From Blautia glucerasea (GTDB lineage Bacteria > Bacillota > Clostridia > Lachnospirales > Lachnospiraceae): DNA of 64,000 nt. Location of the stretch: contig NZ_JAJBMO010000002.1 of NCBI RefSeq assembly GCF_020537505.1, forward strand, positions 1 through 64,000, in the 5' to 3' direction. The notes under the pieces are model-generated. The model saw nothing but the letters and a program-made list of their open reading frames with translations, ran no database searches and was not told the origin of the DNA. The number at the start of each line of letters is the position of its first letter. The first letter of the stretch is position 1. Positions 36,057 to 45,494 of this stretch are shown here, one piece after another. The position numbers and the translations under genes were made by a program.

Positions 36057-36503
36057 ATGCGACTTTTAATACAGCGTGTCAACCACGCAAATGTGAAGGT
36101 AAATGGCGAAATGATCGGAAGCATTGGAAAAGGTTTTCTTGTTCTGGTCGGTGTAGGGCAAAACGACACCAGGGAGATTGCAGACAAATACTTGAAAAAA
36201 ATGCTTGGGCTTCGTATTTTCGAAGATGAAAACGGCAAAACGAACCTTTCCCTGGCAGATGTAAATGGGGAGCTTTTAATGGTTTCACAGTTTACCCTGT
36301 ACGCAAATTGCAAGAAGGGAAACCGACCAGGCTTTACAGAGGCAGGCGCACCAGATGCAGCCAATGAGCTTTATGAGTATATGCTGAAGGAAGCTGCAAA
36401 GGTTGTACCAGTTGTCCAGCATGGTATGTTTGGCGCTGATATGAAGGTTTCACTGGAGAACGACGGACCTTTTACCGTAATGCTGGATGAATCAATTATG
36501 TGA
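36057..36503 (+). CDS. dtd: D-aminoacyl-tRNA deacylase
   Basis: A 148-residue enzyme that removes D-amino acids from tRNA. The two active-site motifs are SQFTLYA (usual SQxTL) and NDGPFTVML (usual NxGPVT; here Phe replaces Val next to the key Pro). It starts 1 bp after the transporter gene, so the two are co-translated. Confidence 0.95.
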   Translation: MRLLIQRVNHANVKVNGEMIGSIGKGFLVLVGVGQNDTREIADKYLKKMLGLRIFEDENGKTNLSLADVNGELLMVSQFTLYANCKKGNRPGFTEAGAPDAANELYEYMLKEAAKVVPVVQHGMFGADMKVSLENDGPFTVMLDESIM

Positions 36504-36514
36504 TAATTAAGAAA

Positions 36515-36554
36515 AACGCCGGAACTGCCCGGAAGAAGTGGCTGATCCGGCGTT
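36515..36554. repeat. GC-rich hairpin after dtd
   Basis: AACGCCGGA (36515-36523) pairs with TCCGGCGTT (36546-36554). No T-run follows on the plus strand, so termination there would be weak. The rest of the spacer to 36766 holds no gene. Confidence 0.6.
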
Positions 36555-36707
36555 ATATCCCGCATCTGGATCTATACGACAAACCCGAGTTTTTCATATA
36601 GATAGGCTGTGGAAAGGAGCCACTTCCCCCGAAATTCATGGATTTTCCAGGATTTTCACTATATACCACCTTTTATAACCTATAACAAATTTACATTGTT
36701 TAAATGC

Positions 36708-36724
36708 ATGAATTTCCAATTCAT
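36708..36724. repeat. 17-bp palindrome ATGAATT-TCC-AATTCAT before the recombinase
   Basis: Perfect 7-bp arms surround TCC, 43 bp before the start of the XerD-like gene. It could be an operator or a core-type binding site of that recombinase. Confidence 0.55.
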
Positions 36725-36766
36725 CCTGTTGTTTAAAGTTTTAACTCAAAAATAAGGAGATTCTTC

Positions 36767-37822
36767 ATGGATAAAAAAATTACCTACCACGAACAAACTG
36801 ATGTTGAAAATACTTTACGTCTCCGCGACGTTCTAAAAACCATACCACCTTTTTGTAAGGATTTCTTTCGTGCCATCGAACCACGCACCACGACCAAGAC
36901 CCGCATTTCCTACGCCTATGACATTCGGATTTTCTTCCAGTTTCTTCTGGAGCAAAATCCAGCCTTCAGGGACTGGTCTATGGATGCCTTTACCGTCGAT
37001 GTTCTGGATCAGATCACAGCTCTTGATCTCGAGGAATACGAAGAATATCTGAAGGTTTACCAGGCTGGGGAAAAAACTGAAACCAATGGTGAACGTGGGC
37101 TGAAACGAAAAATGTCTTCCTTGCGAAGCTTTTACGCTTATTATTTTAAACGGGAAATGATCCATACCAATCCAACGGTTCTTGTAGATGTTCCTAAGAT
37201 TCATCAGAAAAGCATTATCCGCCTGGAGGCTGATGAAGTAGCTATGCTGCTGGATTATATTGAACATGGAGGTGACGATCTTACCGGGCAGAAAAAAGTC
37301 TATTATGAAAAAACCAAGGACCGCGATCTCGCTCTTGTTACTCTCCTGCTGGGAACAGGTATTCGTGTTTCAGAATGCGTGGGGCTTGACATTGAGGACG
37401 TAGATTTCAAAAATAATGGAATCAAAGTCACCCGAAAGGGTGGAAATGAAATGGTTGTATACTTTGGTCCTGAAGTCGAAAAGGCCTTAAAAAACTACCT
37501 GGAGGTTCGCAAGAATATTGTGCCTGTAGAAGGCCACGAGCACGCTCTCTTCTACTCTACCCAGCGGAAACGGATCGGTGTCCAGGCTGTGGAAAACCTG
37601 GTCAAGAAATACGCCAGACAGGTTACCACAACCAAAAAGATCACCCCGCATAAGCTCCGCAGTACATACGGTACCGCGCTCTACCAGGAAACAGGCGATA
37701 TTTACCTTGTAGCGGACGTCTTAGGTCATAAGGATGTCAATACTACCAAGAAGCATTATGCGGCCTTAGACGACTCCAGACGGCGTCAGGCGGCCACTGC
37801 CGTAAAACTGCGCGAGGATTAG
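36767..37822 (+). CDS. XerC/D-like tyrosine recombinase, intact
   Basis: A 351-residue protein with all catalytic residues: Arg I in GIRVSECVGL, Lys in TRKGGNE, HKLR (His, Arg II), LGHKD and Tyr in KKHYAAL. The N-terminal SAM-like core-binding domain is complete. It is not next to an excisionase or other mobile gene, so it may serve chromosome dimer resolution or an orphan inversion switch. Its full active site contrasts with the degraded recombinases at 8575-17467. AAGGAG precedes the ATG. Confidence 0.88.
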   Translation: MDKKITYHEQTDVENTLRLRDVLKTIPPFCKDFFRAIEPRTTTKTRISYAYDIRIFFQFLLEQNPAFRDWSMDAFTVDVLDQITALDLEEYEEYLKVYQAGEKTETNGERGLKRKMSSLRSFYAYYFKREMIHTNPTVLVDVPKIHQKSIIRLEADEVAMLLDYIEHGGDDLTGQKKVYYEKTKDRDLALVTLLLGTGIRVSECVGLDIEDVDFKNNGIKVTRKGGNEMVVYFGPEVEKALKNYLEVRKNIVPVEGHEHALFYSTQRKRIGVQAVENLVKKYARQVTTTKKITPHKLRSTYGTALYQETGDIYLVADVLGHKDVNTTKKHYAALDDSRRRQAATAVKLRED

Positions 37823-37910
37823 CATCTTAATAGTTATTTACATAATATTATTATGGTTAACATGACATATCTTACGGATTTTAATTATTGTATGCGATAA
37901 CAACAAGAAA

Positions 37911-37943
37911 AGGACATAACTCAATCTGTGAGTCATGTCCTTA
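37911..37943. terminator. Terminator between convergent genes
   Basis: AAGGACATAACTCA pairs with TGAGTCATGTCCTT (one mismatch) around ATCTG. T-rich sequence lies on both sides, so it can serve the recombinase (plus) and the P-loop gene (minus). Confidence 0.75.
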
Positions 37944-38001
37944 TGTACTTTCTTTTGGTTTTACTGAATAATTTATAGCTGCAATATCATATCATCTGAG
38001 A

Positions 38002-38421
38002 TTATAATGCTACTGCAATCTTATCCTGTAATGCATCTGGTAATTCTTCTTTATCAAGGGAAATACTAACAACTACAGAAATACCGTATTTTTCGCTAAT
38101 CTTATCGAGCTGTCCGAGAGTATCTGTAACGTCTGCATCTTCCAGTTTGGATACTTTAAGGAAGCTGTCCAGATAAATCTGCTCAAGATCGTGATCCTGG
38201 GAGATAATACCACAGATAAAACCTACGAACTCATCTGCATTCTTCAATGGATAAGAGGAAACGTCGATCAGACGTACCTTATTGTTAAGCTCATACATGT
38301 GTTTGGTACTCTTGTCAAGATAAACAATGCTTCCGTTAGCTTCTTTCACTGCATTGTTTACTCTGTCTAAGAGCACTTTTGTTTTGCCTTTGCCTTTCTT
38401 TCCTACGATCAGTTCAACCAT
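38002..38421 (-). CDS. Small P-loop protein (often labelled PilT-like)
   Basis: A 139-residue protein from ATG 38421, which follows GGAGG. A Walker A-like GKKGKGKTK stands at the very N-terminus. VYLDKSTKHMYELNN and LEQIYLDSFLKV are conserved in Lachnospiraceae homologues that databases often call 'twitching motility protein PilT'. It is far too short for a PilT motor and lacks the Asp and His boxes, so that name should not be trusted. Function is unknown. It is monocistronic. Confidence 0.7.
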   Translation of the reverse strand: MVELIVGKKGKGKTKVLLDRVNNAVKEANGSIVYLDKSTKHMYELNNKVRLIDVSSYPLKNADEFVGFICGIISQDHDLEQIYLDSFLKVSKLEDADVTDTLGQLDKISEKYGISVVVSISLDKEELPDALQDKIAVAL

Positions 38422-38639
38422 GATGTTTTCCTCCTTAGACAATATGATATTAAATTTTTACCAAAAACCTTGTTTAATATGTCTCATATTATAGTATAAT
38501 TTTTCTAAAAACACAAGAGTTTTTTTAATATTTCTGTCTATTTTTCTCAATTGTGGCTACGATTCCGGATTCCTTGTAAAATATCACAGGAACAACACAA
38601 GTCAGGCAAACACCTCTAACAGACCGTATTATCTCCCCC

Positions 38640-39695
38640 TCAGTTAATGTTCTGCAACAAAGAAGACATCTGCTGATAAAGCTCATCCTTGGTGGCAGCT
38701 CCCATTACAATGGAAATATAGGGTTTTCCGTAGGCATTCTGACTGAGCAGGGCCAGGCAGTTTCCTGCATTGTCTGTGGTACCGGTTTTGCCACCTAAAA
38801 TAGTCACATTCTTTGGCGGGGTAGCTTCTCCGGTAAGATAGTGATCGGTAGCAGTTAAAGTAGTGCTTGCACTGCTTCCATCAGCATGTGTGTACTCTAC
38901 CGTATAAGATCCTAGCTGGGTGATATTGGTAAATTCCGGATAATTCAAAGCCTCCTTTAACATCAGATATATGTCATAAGGAGTGGTATAATGATTCTCA
39001 TCCTGCAGACCGTGGGGATTGGTAAAATGAGTTCCTGTGCAGCCCAGCTCCTGTGCATAGCTGTTCATCATCTCCACAAACCCTTCTGTAGAACCACCTA
39101 CATGCTCTGCAATGGCTGCAGCAGCATCATTGCCGGAATACACCAGAAGACAGTGTAGAAGCTGATCCATGGTAACCTGGTCTCCTTCCCAGAAACCACA
39201 GACCTGGGAACCTTCTTCCAGATTCAGGTTCTCCTGTGTAATCGTCACTACGTCATCCATATTCCCATATTTCAGAGCAAGCATAGCGGTCATGATCTTG
39301 GTGATACTTGCCGGATACACTTTCTGAAGAGCCTGTTTTGAATAAAGGACTTTTCGGTCATCCAGATCCAGAAGAAGCCCTTTCTGTTCTTCCCCAAGGG
39401 ATACTCCATCCATAGGAACATCTGATACCACCACGCATAAATTCTTGGCGAATCCATCTGCTCTAAGATTGTCGGAATCTGTTAGCCCTCCGGAAAATTC
39501 TTTGGATGCGGTGTATGGCTCATCCAATTTGCCAAAAATGCTTCCACTTCGAAGCAGGTAAATTGCTCCGATTCCCACACCACCTAGTATGATTAGAAGC
39601 AGAAGCAAAAGAATGGTATTTTTTATTCTCCACCTTCTTGCTTTGCGGTATTTTGCAGACTTGCGCCTGGAACTGTTCTTCTTTGCGGCTGTCAT
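38640..39695 (-). CDS. D-alanyl-D-alanine carboxypeptidase (class C-type PBP5 family)
   Basis: A 351-residue serine peptidase with an N-terminal membrane anchor (about residues 26-50) and the three penicillin-binding motifs: SITK (Ser nucleophile), SGN and KTG (GGKTGTTDNAGN). It trims the terminal D-Ala of peptidoglycan stem peptides. ATG overlaps the rodA stop by 4 bp, so it belongs to the cell-shape operon. The C-terminal beta domain of DacA is absent. Confidence 0.92.
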   Translation of the reverse strand: MTAAKKNSSRRKSAKYRKARRWRIKNTILLLLLLIILGGVGIGAIYLLRSGSIFGKLDEPYTASKEFSGGLTDSDNLRADGFAKNLCVVVSDVPMDGVSLGEEQKGLLLDLDDRKVLYSKQALQKVYPASITKIMTAMLALKYGNMDDVVTITQENLNLEEGSQVCGFWEGDQVTMDQLLHCLLVYSGNDAAAAIAEHVGGSTEGFVEMMNSYAQELGCTGTHFTNPHGLQDENHYTTPYDIYLMLKEALNYPEFTNITQLGSYTVEYTHADGSSASTTLTATDHYLTGEATPPKNVTILGGKTGTTDNAGNCLALLSQNAYGKPYISIVMGAATKDELYQQMSSLLQNIN

Positions 39696-40852
39696 AAGTA
39701 TTCCTCTTTCTTATCGATTTCTTTTTTCTTAAGTTCTTTATTATAAGCACTGCTCTGCAGACCTACATTCATCACCAGTCCCATACCGATAAACAGACTG
39801 ACAAGAGAAGTCAGACCATAACTTACAAATGGAAGGGGTGTACCTGTATTCGGTGCCAGTCCTGTGGCAACACAGATATTCAGGAAACTCTGTATCGCCA
39901 CAATACTGCCAATTCCACAGCAGACTATTTTTCCTGCAAGGTCCTTTGCACGCAGACTCATCCGGATACATTCCACCGAAATCAGCAATAGCAAAACAAT
40001 CAAAGTGATACATCCTATGAATCCGTACTCTTCTCCTGCAACTGCAAAAATAAAGTCAGTCTGGTTCTCTGCAACAAAGTTTCCTGCATTTACGGAAGAA
40101 ACCTGATCATCCCCTGAAAGCTTCTTTCCCACCAGCTCTCCAGAAGCAATTGCAGTTTTGGAGTTATTCTGCTGTTCAATATCATCCTGATACTCCTCAT
40201 TTTCTGGATAAAGGAATGACATAATACGCTGTCTCTGGTAATCCTTGATCAGTGTCTGATCTGGCTGCACAACAATGGACAAAAATATAATAAGCAGCGG
40301 AACAGCGATCAGGATCGCACCCCCAATGATCTTATAACTCAATCCGGCCACATACAGAAGAATACAGAAAATGATGGTTACTGTAATGGTATTCTTCATA
40401 TCAGGCTGTGCATAGATCAACGCCAGCGGAACAGCCAAAAGAAGTACAGACTCTGCCAGTATCTTAAAGGTATTGATATCATCCTCGTGATCCATGAAAA
40501 ACTTAGCGAAAAACAAAATAATAATGATCTTGGAAAGCTCTGTAGGCTGAAAACGGAAGCCTCCAATGTCCAGCCATCTGGAGGCACCACCAGCCTCACT
40601 TCCGAACAAACGCACACCAATAAGCATAAGCAGATTAAAGCCATACATAATCCACTGGAAATTCAATATCCAGGAATAATCCATTAAGGACAGGATCACA
40701 AGGATCACAAGTCCCATCACCACCCCCAAAAGCTGTTTGTTTCTTAAATCCGGTGAAGCGCTGGCCACCAGCTGTACTCCAAACAGACTGATCGCAGTCA
40801 GGAGAATTACCAGTTTAAAATTGTAAAAACGAAGCTTATACTGTTTAATCAT
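39692..40852 (-). CDS. rodA: RodA/FtsW/SpoVE family glycan polymerase
   Basis: A 386-residue protein with about ten membrane helices. ASRWLDIGGFRFQPTELSKI carries the family catalytic region, and PFVSYGLTSLVSLFIGMGL is the C-terminal signature. RodA polymerises lipid II together with PBP2. The long extracytoplasmic loop (EENEEYQDDIEQQNN) is typical. It sits 4 bp after minE. Confidence 0.94.
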   Translation of the reverse strand: MIKQYKLRFYNFKLVILLTAISLFGVQLVASASPDLRNKQLLGVVMGLVILVILSLMDYSWILNFQWIMYGFNLLMLIGVRLFGSEAGGASRWLDIGGFRFQPTELSKIIIILFFAKFFMDHEDDINTFKILAESVLLLAVPLALIYAQPDMKNTITVTIIFCILLYVAGLSYKIIGGAILIAVPLLIIFLSIVVQPDQTLIKDYQRQRIMSFLYPENEEYQDDIEQQNNSKTAIASGELVGKKLSGDDQVSSVNAGNFVAENQTDFIFAVAGEEYGFIGCITLIVLLLLISVECIRMSLRAKDLAGKIVCCGIGSIVAIQSFLNICVATGLAPNTGTPLPFVSYGLTSLVSLFIGMGLVMNVGLQSSAYNKELKKKEIDKKEEYL

Positions 40853-40856
40853 AAAT

Positions 40857-41099
40857 TTATCTGTCCTTTTTCGTTATCACCGGAATATATGCCATCAAAA
40901 CCGGCGGTTCCTGTGATATCTGTATTTTTACTTTATTCTCCTCTATGGTTACATACTTTTTTACTGTATGTACCAGATCACTTTTTAACATTTTCATCAT
41001 CTGTGGAGAGCACTCTATGCGTTCCGAGATCAGGAGCAGTTTCATCCTGTCACGGGCATATCCTGCCGAACGCCTTTTATCGTGAAAAAAAGGTTTCAT
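40857..41099 (-). CDS. minE: Cell division topological factor MinE
   Basis: An 80-residue protein. The segment RMKLLLISERIECSPQMMKMLKSDLVHTVKKYV matches the MinE start-helix and MinD-binding region (usual 'RLQ-I-L-A-R'), followed by the strand VKIQISQEP. MinE makes MinD oscillate or leave the mid-cell. The gap to minD is 108 bp, in which no gene is seen. Confidence 0.88.
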   Translation of the reverse strand: MKPFFHDKRRSAGYARDRMKLLLISERIECSPQMMKMLKSDLVHTVKKYVTIEENKVKIQISQEPPVLMAYIPVITKKDR

Positions 41100-41207
41100 G
41101 CAAAATCCCTCCGTTTTCGATTATTTGTTTACATAACATTATTATTGACAACTATACATTTCATAATCTATTTCCAGCAGATATCTGGCAGTGTGGCGAA
41201 ATCTCAT

Positions 41208-41990
41208 TTAATGTCTTTTAAACAATCTTGAGAACATACTTTTCTTCTGTTTGATCTCTACAAAAGGCACATCCTCTCCCATAAGTCTTTTGCAGATATT
41301 GCGGTATTCTTCCTCTGCCTGGGAATTCTTTCCGGAAAGCGGCTCTCCCTGGTTGGTGGCTACTACGATCTGCTCATCATCCAAAAGAGTTCCAATCAGG
41401 TCCACTGCCAGAATCTCTGTCACATCATCAACAGACATCATATCTCCCCTGGCAATCATATCCGGCCGCAGCCTGTTAATGATCAGATGAATATCCCGAA
41501 GATCATTTGCCTCCAGAAGACCAATGATACGGTCCGCGTCACGGATCGCGGACACCTCCGGAGTTGTCACTACAAGAGCCTTATCCGCACCTGCAATGGC
41601 ATTTTTGAATCCCTGTTCGATTCCGGCTGGGCAATCCAGCAGAATATAATCAAACTCTTCCCGAAGATCATCTGTTAATTTGATCATCTGTTCCGGAGAT
41701 ACTGCTGTTTTATCCTTCGTCTGTGCTGAGGGCAGCAAATACAGTTCCGGATGACGCTTATCCTTGATCAGGGCCTGTTTCATGCGGCAGCTTCCATTTA
41801 CCACATCCACCAGATTATATACGATCCGGTTCTCCAGTCCAAGCACAACATCCAGATTGCGAAGACCAATATCGGTATCCACAACTACTGTTTTCTTACC
41901 CATCATAGCCAATCCGGTTCCTATATTGGCAACGGTAGTAGTTTTTCCTACACCGCCTTTTCCGGATGTAATGACAATGACTTCACCCAT
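41208..41990 (-). CDS. minD: Septum site-determining ATPase MinD
   Basis: A 260-residue protein with the deviant Walker A GKGGVGKTT, VDTDIGLRNLD, and the C-terminal amphipathic membrane-targeting helix (KKSMFSRLFKRH). It normally recruits MinC to keep FtsZ off the poles. No minC is seen between this gene and the PBP2 gene upstream. Confidence 0.97.
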   Translation of the reverse strand: MGEVIVITSGKGGVGKTTTVANIGTGLAMMGKKTVVVDTDIGLRNLDVVLGLENRIVYNLVDVVNGSCRMKQALIKDKRHPELYLLPSAQTKDKTAVSPEQMIKLTDDLREEFDYILLDCPAGIEQGFKNAIAGADKALVVTTPEVSAIRDADRIIGLLEANDLRDIHLIINRLRPDMIARGDMMSVDDVTEILAVDLIGTLLDDEQIVVATNQGEPLSGKNSQAEEEYRNICKRLMGEDVPFVEIKQKKSMFSRLFKRH

Positions 41991-42046
41991 TTCTTCTGAT
42001 TCCTCCTAAACAAAATGTTCCAAAATTCTGGTATTTCTCTTATGGA

Positions 42047-42077
42047 TATGCCTGCCAGGGCACTCCTGGCAGGCATA
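42047..42077. repeat. Perfect hairpin between PBP2 and minD
   Basis: TATGCCTGCCAG (42047-42058) and CTGGCAGGCATA (42066-42077) form a 12-bp stem without a T-run. It lies where minC is usually found in clostridial operons and may be an RNA-processing or expression-tuning element. Confidence 0.7.
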
Positions 42078-42084
42078 AACAGTA

Positions 42085-44982
42085 TTAGTCATTCGATACA
42101 TCACTGGTATCTGTGGAAGCAACACCGGTGAGAATAGAATCTTTATCCGCAAGATTGTACATATATTTAAAAATATCATTAGCAACCAGACATGCATTAC
42201 CAGAACTGTAACCATTGGCAATACGGATTGCTATGGCATACTCTGGATCGGACGCAGGTGCGTATCCAATAAAAAGTCCATGGTTTGGATGGCGAAGATC
42301 CAGCTCAGCTGTACCGGTCTTACCTGCCACTTCTATACCAAGGCCATCAAACTGTGTATGTGTCTGAATTACACGGCGCATACCATCATGGATCACATCC
42401 CAGATATTAGAAGAAATGTCTGCCACATCCTGAATCTCTGGTTCATATTCCTGGATCACTTCACCTTTTGGATTGCTTACCTTGTCCAAAAGCGTCAGCT
42501 TGAAAATATTGCCGGAGGTAGCCATCACAGTAGCATAACGTGCAAGCTCTGTGGTTGTAAACAGGTTATTTCCCTGTCCCATATAGGATGGAACTGCTTT
42601 CGCATCTGATACCTTGGGAGATGCTTCGGAAAGCTCGATTCCTGTTTTCTGGTCCAGACCGATCAAAGAAGCATATTCCTGAAGTTTGCTTAAGCTCTGT
42701 ACCTCAGAAAATTCATTATCCCCAACTTTTCCAAGCTGGAAACCGATCATGTTAAAGAAATAGTTACAGGACTGTTCAATAGCTGTACGGATATCAAGCC
42801 CCCCGTGACCATTCTTATCCCAACAGTTAATAGGCGGATCCACATAATCAAAGGTTCCGGTACATTCAATATAAGTATTCTCGTCAATAACCCCTTCTTC
42901 CATACCGGCAATGGTGGAAAGAAGCTTCAGGGTAGAACCAGGCGCTGTAGTCTGCTGGGTAGCCTTATTAAAGAACGGACTAGACTGGTCAAGTGCCAGC
43001 TTCGCATAATACTCTGTATCCATGTCGTTAGTCAGACGGTTATTGTCATATCCCGGATAGGAAACCAGAGCTACTACATCTCCTGTCTTTACATCTACCA
43101 CTACTGCCGAAGCAGAACATGGCATCAATGCCAGCTGTGCAGGCTCAATCTCAAGGGTATAGATCTTGTTGATCATGAAATCATACGCCCCGATCGCGCC
43201 GGAAGCCAGACTCTCATATACGCCATCGTTCTTGTCCAGCACTCCCTGCTCGTAAAGGACAAGGCAGATCTCCTGACCGGAAATGGTATCTCCGAGGAGC
43301 ATGTACTTATACAAAAGCTTGGAGAATCCGGTATCTGTGCTGAGATAATCAATAATATAGGCTGTCAAAGCCTGGTAGATTTCTTCTGAATCCAGATATT
43401 CTCCCTCTGGTGAAAAGCTGCTGATGTCAATCCAGCCCTGACTTGTAGCATAAGTCAGATAATCCTTCAGACTGACGCTCTCATCCGTTGTCCATGCCTT
43501 ATAGGTGGCATCTGAAGTATCTATTGCATCTCTGGAAATAATTCCCAGAGTATCCCTAAGAAGATCATTACAGATGTAGGAAAGATATTCCTGGGTTTCC
43601 TCATCCTCATCCTTGTAGGCAGGTGGATTGGATCCATTCAGCTTCTTGCTTATTGTATCAAAAACACTCTGCTGCTTTTGTTGAAATTTGGCATATAAAT
43701 TTTTTTCTACGTCAGAAGCATCTTCATTACTGAATTTGTTAATATCAATGACACTATTGGAGATCAACGCATTATATACATCATAGATTGGAATACGGAT
43801 CTGGCTGGCATCGGTAACACTGGAATAGTCAAAGGTCTTCACAGCATCAATTTTCGTCAGAAGCACACCGGCAACACGCTGCTTCAGGATCTGATAAATT
43901 GCAGACTGCCAGTCTGTATCAACGGTAATCTGCACATCATTTCCTGCAACAGGCTCCACTTTGGTATCTTCATCAATTTTCAGGACTTTTCCCAGGTTAT
44001 CTACAGAAACGGTCTCTTTACCGTCTGTTCCCTGAAGAGTCAGCTCCATATACTGCTCAATTCCCGCTTTACCCACAACTGCATCATTGGAATAATCTGG
44101 ATTTTGCTTGCGAAGCTCTGTCAGCTCTTCGGAAGAAGCCTTCCCTGTATACCCCAGGATCGGCGCCATGCTTTCATCGTCAATGTACTGACGGATGGAA
44201 TCCTCTACAACGTCAATTCCTTGAAGGCCAGTCTTATTCTCCATGATCGCAGCAACAGATTCCTCACTTACATTTGTAGCAATGGTAACCTGCATGTATT
44301 TCTTAAAGCTGTTGGTATTCAGTTCATAACGGATGGTAGCAATGTCCAGCATTTCCTGCCTGGTGAGGGTAAGTGGCAGACCGTGAGCGGTCAGCTCCTC
44401 CTCTGTGTACGCTCCGTCTCCGCTTAATACAATAGAAAATTTATCAGAGCCTGTAAGAAACTCCATCATCTGGGCAGCCGTTGCATTTTTTTGCTCCTCT
44501 GTCAGATTATCGATCAATGCCTCTCCATAAATATCTGCACGAAAACGGTTCAGGGTAAAGCCTTCTGCAACATCAAAGGCATATTCCCCATTGTTGTCAA
44601 CAACAATATGAAAAGAATGGGTAATATCATCTCCATTGCGGTGCAGGATCTGCAGCACCTGGTACGCCACACCATTTAAAGTCAGGTTCTTTTCCCTGGT
44701 GGAAGTGTAGGTTCCATTATCCTCCAGCGTCAGGGAATAGGACAGCACATTGGAAGCCAGAATTTCACCGTTCCGGTCCAGAATATTTCCACGGGTGCTC
44801 TTGATCACGCGCTCTTTCGTTGTCCTCGCCTGAAATTTGCTGATATAATCCTGCCCCTGGATAATCTGAAGATCAAACAGTCTGCGGACCAGGATCACGG
44901 ACATTACCACAAATGCCAGAATCAGAACCGATGTTCGTTTTAAACTAATTTTCTTAAAAATTCGCTTTATTTTAGTACCCAA
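42085..44982 (-). CDS. mrdA: Class B penicillin-binding protein 2 (elongasome transpeptidase)
   Basis: A 965-residue protein with one N-terminal membrane helix, the PBP dimerisation domain and a transpeptidase domain with STLK (Ser nucleophile), SCN and KTG (VAGKTGTAE). The length exceeds the usual 600-720 of PBP2: an acidic, helix-rich insertion of about 250 residues lies between the dimerisation and transpeptidase parts, as also occurs in other Lachnospiraceae. TTG start, overlapping mreD. Confidence 0.92.
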   Translation of the reverse strand: MGTKIKRIFKKISLKRTSVLILAFVVMSVILVRRLFDLQIIQGQDYISKFQARTTKERVIKSTRGNILDRNGEILASNVLSYSLTLEDNGTYTSTREKNLTLNGVAYQVLQILHRNGDDITHSFHIVVDNNGEYAFDVAEGFTLNRFRADIYGEALIDNLTEEQKNATAAQMMEFLTGSDKFSIVLSGDGAYTEEELTAHGLPLTLTRQEMLDIATIRYELNTNSFKKYMQVTIATNVSEESVAAIMENKTGLQGIDVVEDSIRQYIDDESMAPILGYTGKASSEELTELRKQNPDYSNDAVVGKAGIEQYMELTLQGTDGKETVSVDNLGKVLKIDEDTKVEPVAGNDVQITVDTDWQSAIYQILKQRVAGVLLTKIDAVKTFDYSSVTDASQIRIPIYDVYNALISNSVIDINKFSNEDASDVEKNLYAKFQQKQQSVFDTISKKLNGSNPPAYKDEDEETQEYLSYICNDLLRDTLGIISRDAIDTSDATYKAWTTDESVSLKDYLTYATSQGWIDISSFSPEGEYLDSEEIYQALTAYIIDYLSTDTGFSKLLYKYMLLGDTISGQEICLVLYEQGVLDKNDGVYESLASGAIGAYDFMINKIYTLEIEPAQLALMPCSASAVVVDVKTGDVVALVSYPGYDNNRLTNDMDTEYYAKLALDQSSPFFNKATQQTTAPGSTLKLLSTIAGMEEGVIDENTYIECTGTFDYVDPPINCWDKNGHGGLDIRTAIEQSCNYFFNMIGFQLGKVGDNEFSEVQSLSKLQEYASLIGLDQKTGIELSEASPKVSDAKAVPSYMGQGNNLFTTTELARYATVMATSGNIFKLTLLDKVSNPKGEVIQEYEPEIQDVADISSNIWDVIHDGMRRVIQTHTQFDGLGIEVAGKTGTAELDLRHPNHGLFIGYAPASDPEYAIAIRIANGYSSGNACLVANDIFKYMYNLADKDSILTGVASTDTSDVSND

Positions 44983-45494
44983 ATTGACTCACTTTCTTTC
45001 CTGGTTATGTTCATGTAGTGATAGTTAATGTGGCGGAAAATCCGATATACAATCAAGGTAATAAATACCGTATAAAACATTTCCGGTATGATGATCCGGT
45101 AGAGATAAATCCGTAGTCCCAGCCTTCCCCTTAAAAGGAACTGAAGTCCATAAACCGATAAATTATATAAAAGGTCTGCGATTGCCGTAAGAAACATGGG
45201 GACCTTCACGTCATCATCATAATAAATTTTGTGTGCATACCCGCTCAGATAACCAATATACATATAGATCAAAGCATAAAATCCAAACACGGATCCAAAA
45301 AACAGATCCACAAAGAGTCCTGAGAAAAAGCCTGTCCACAAACCACTTTTGCGCCCCCGCATAAGGCCCATGGAAACGCACAGGACCAGCATCAGGTTGG
45401 GAGTTACTGATCCAATGGAAATCAGATTCATTACGGTACACTGCAGAAGAAAACATATCACAATGGTAAGAAAAAATACGATCTTACTCTTCAT
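44967..45494 (-). CDS. mreD: Rod shape-determining protein MreD
   Basis: About 175 residues from ATG 45494, with five or six membrane helices. Conserved words are TPNLMLVLCVSMGLMRGRKSG, GLFVDLFFG and FLLRGRLG. It overlaps mreC upstream and PBP2 downstream, confirming the operon. Confidence 0.9.
   Translation of the reverse strand: MKSKIVFFLTIVICFLLQCTVMNLISIGSVTPNLMLVLCVSMGLMRGRKSGLWTGFFSGLFVDLFFGSVFGFYALIYMYIGYLSGYAHKIYYDDDVKVPMFLTAIADLLYNLSVYGLQFLLRGRLGLRIYLYRIIIPEMFYTVFITLIVYRIFRHINYHYMNITRKESESIWVLK

Noticed and set aside
38002..38421. Annotation of the small P-loop protein as a PilT motor
   Set aside because: It is only 139 residues and lacks the Asp and His boxes and the hexameric ATPase core; no pilus genes are nearby.
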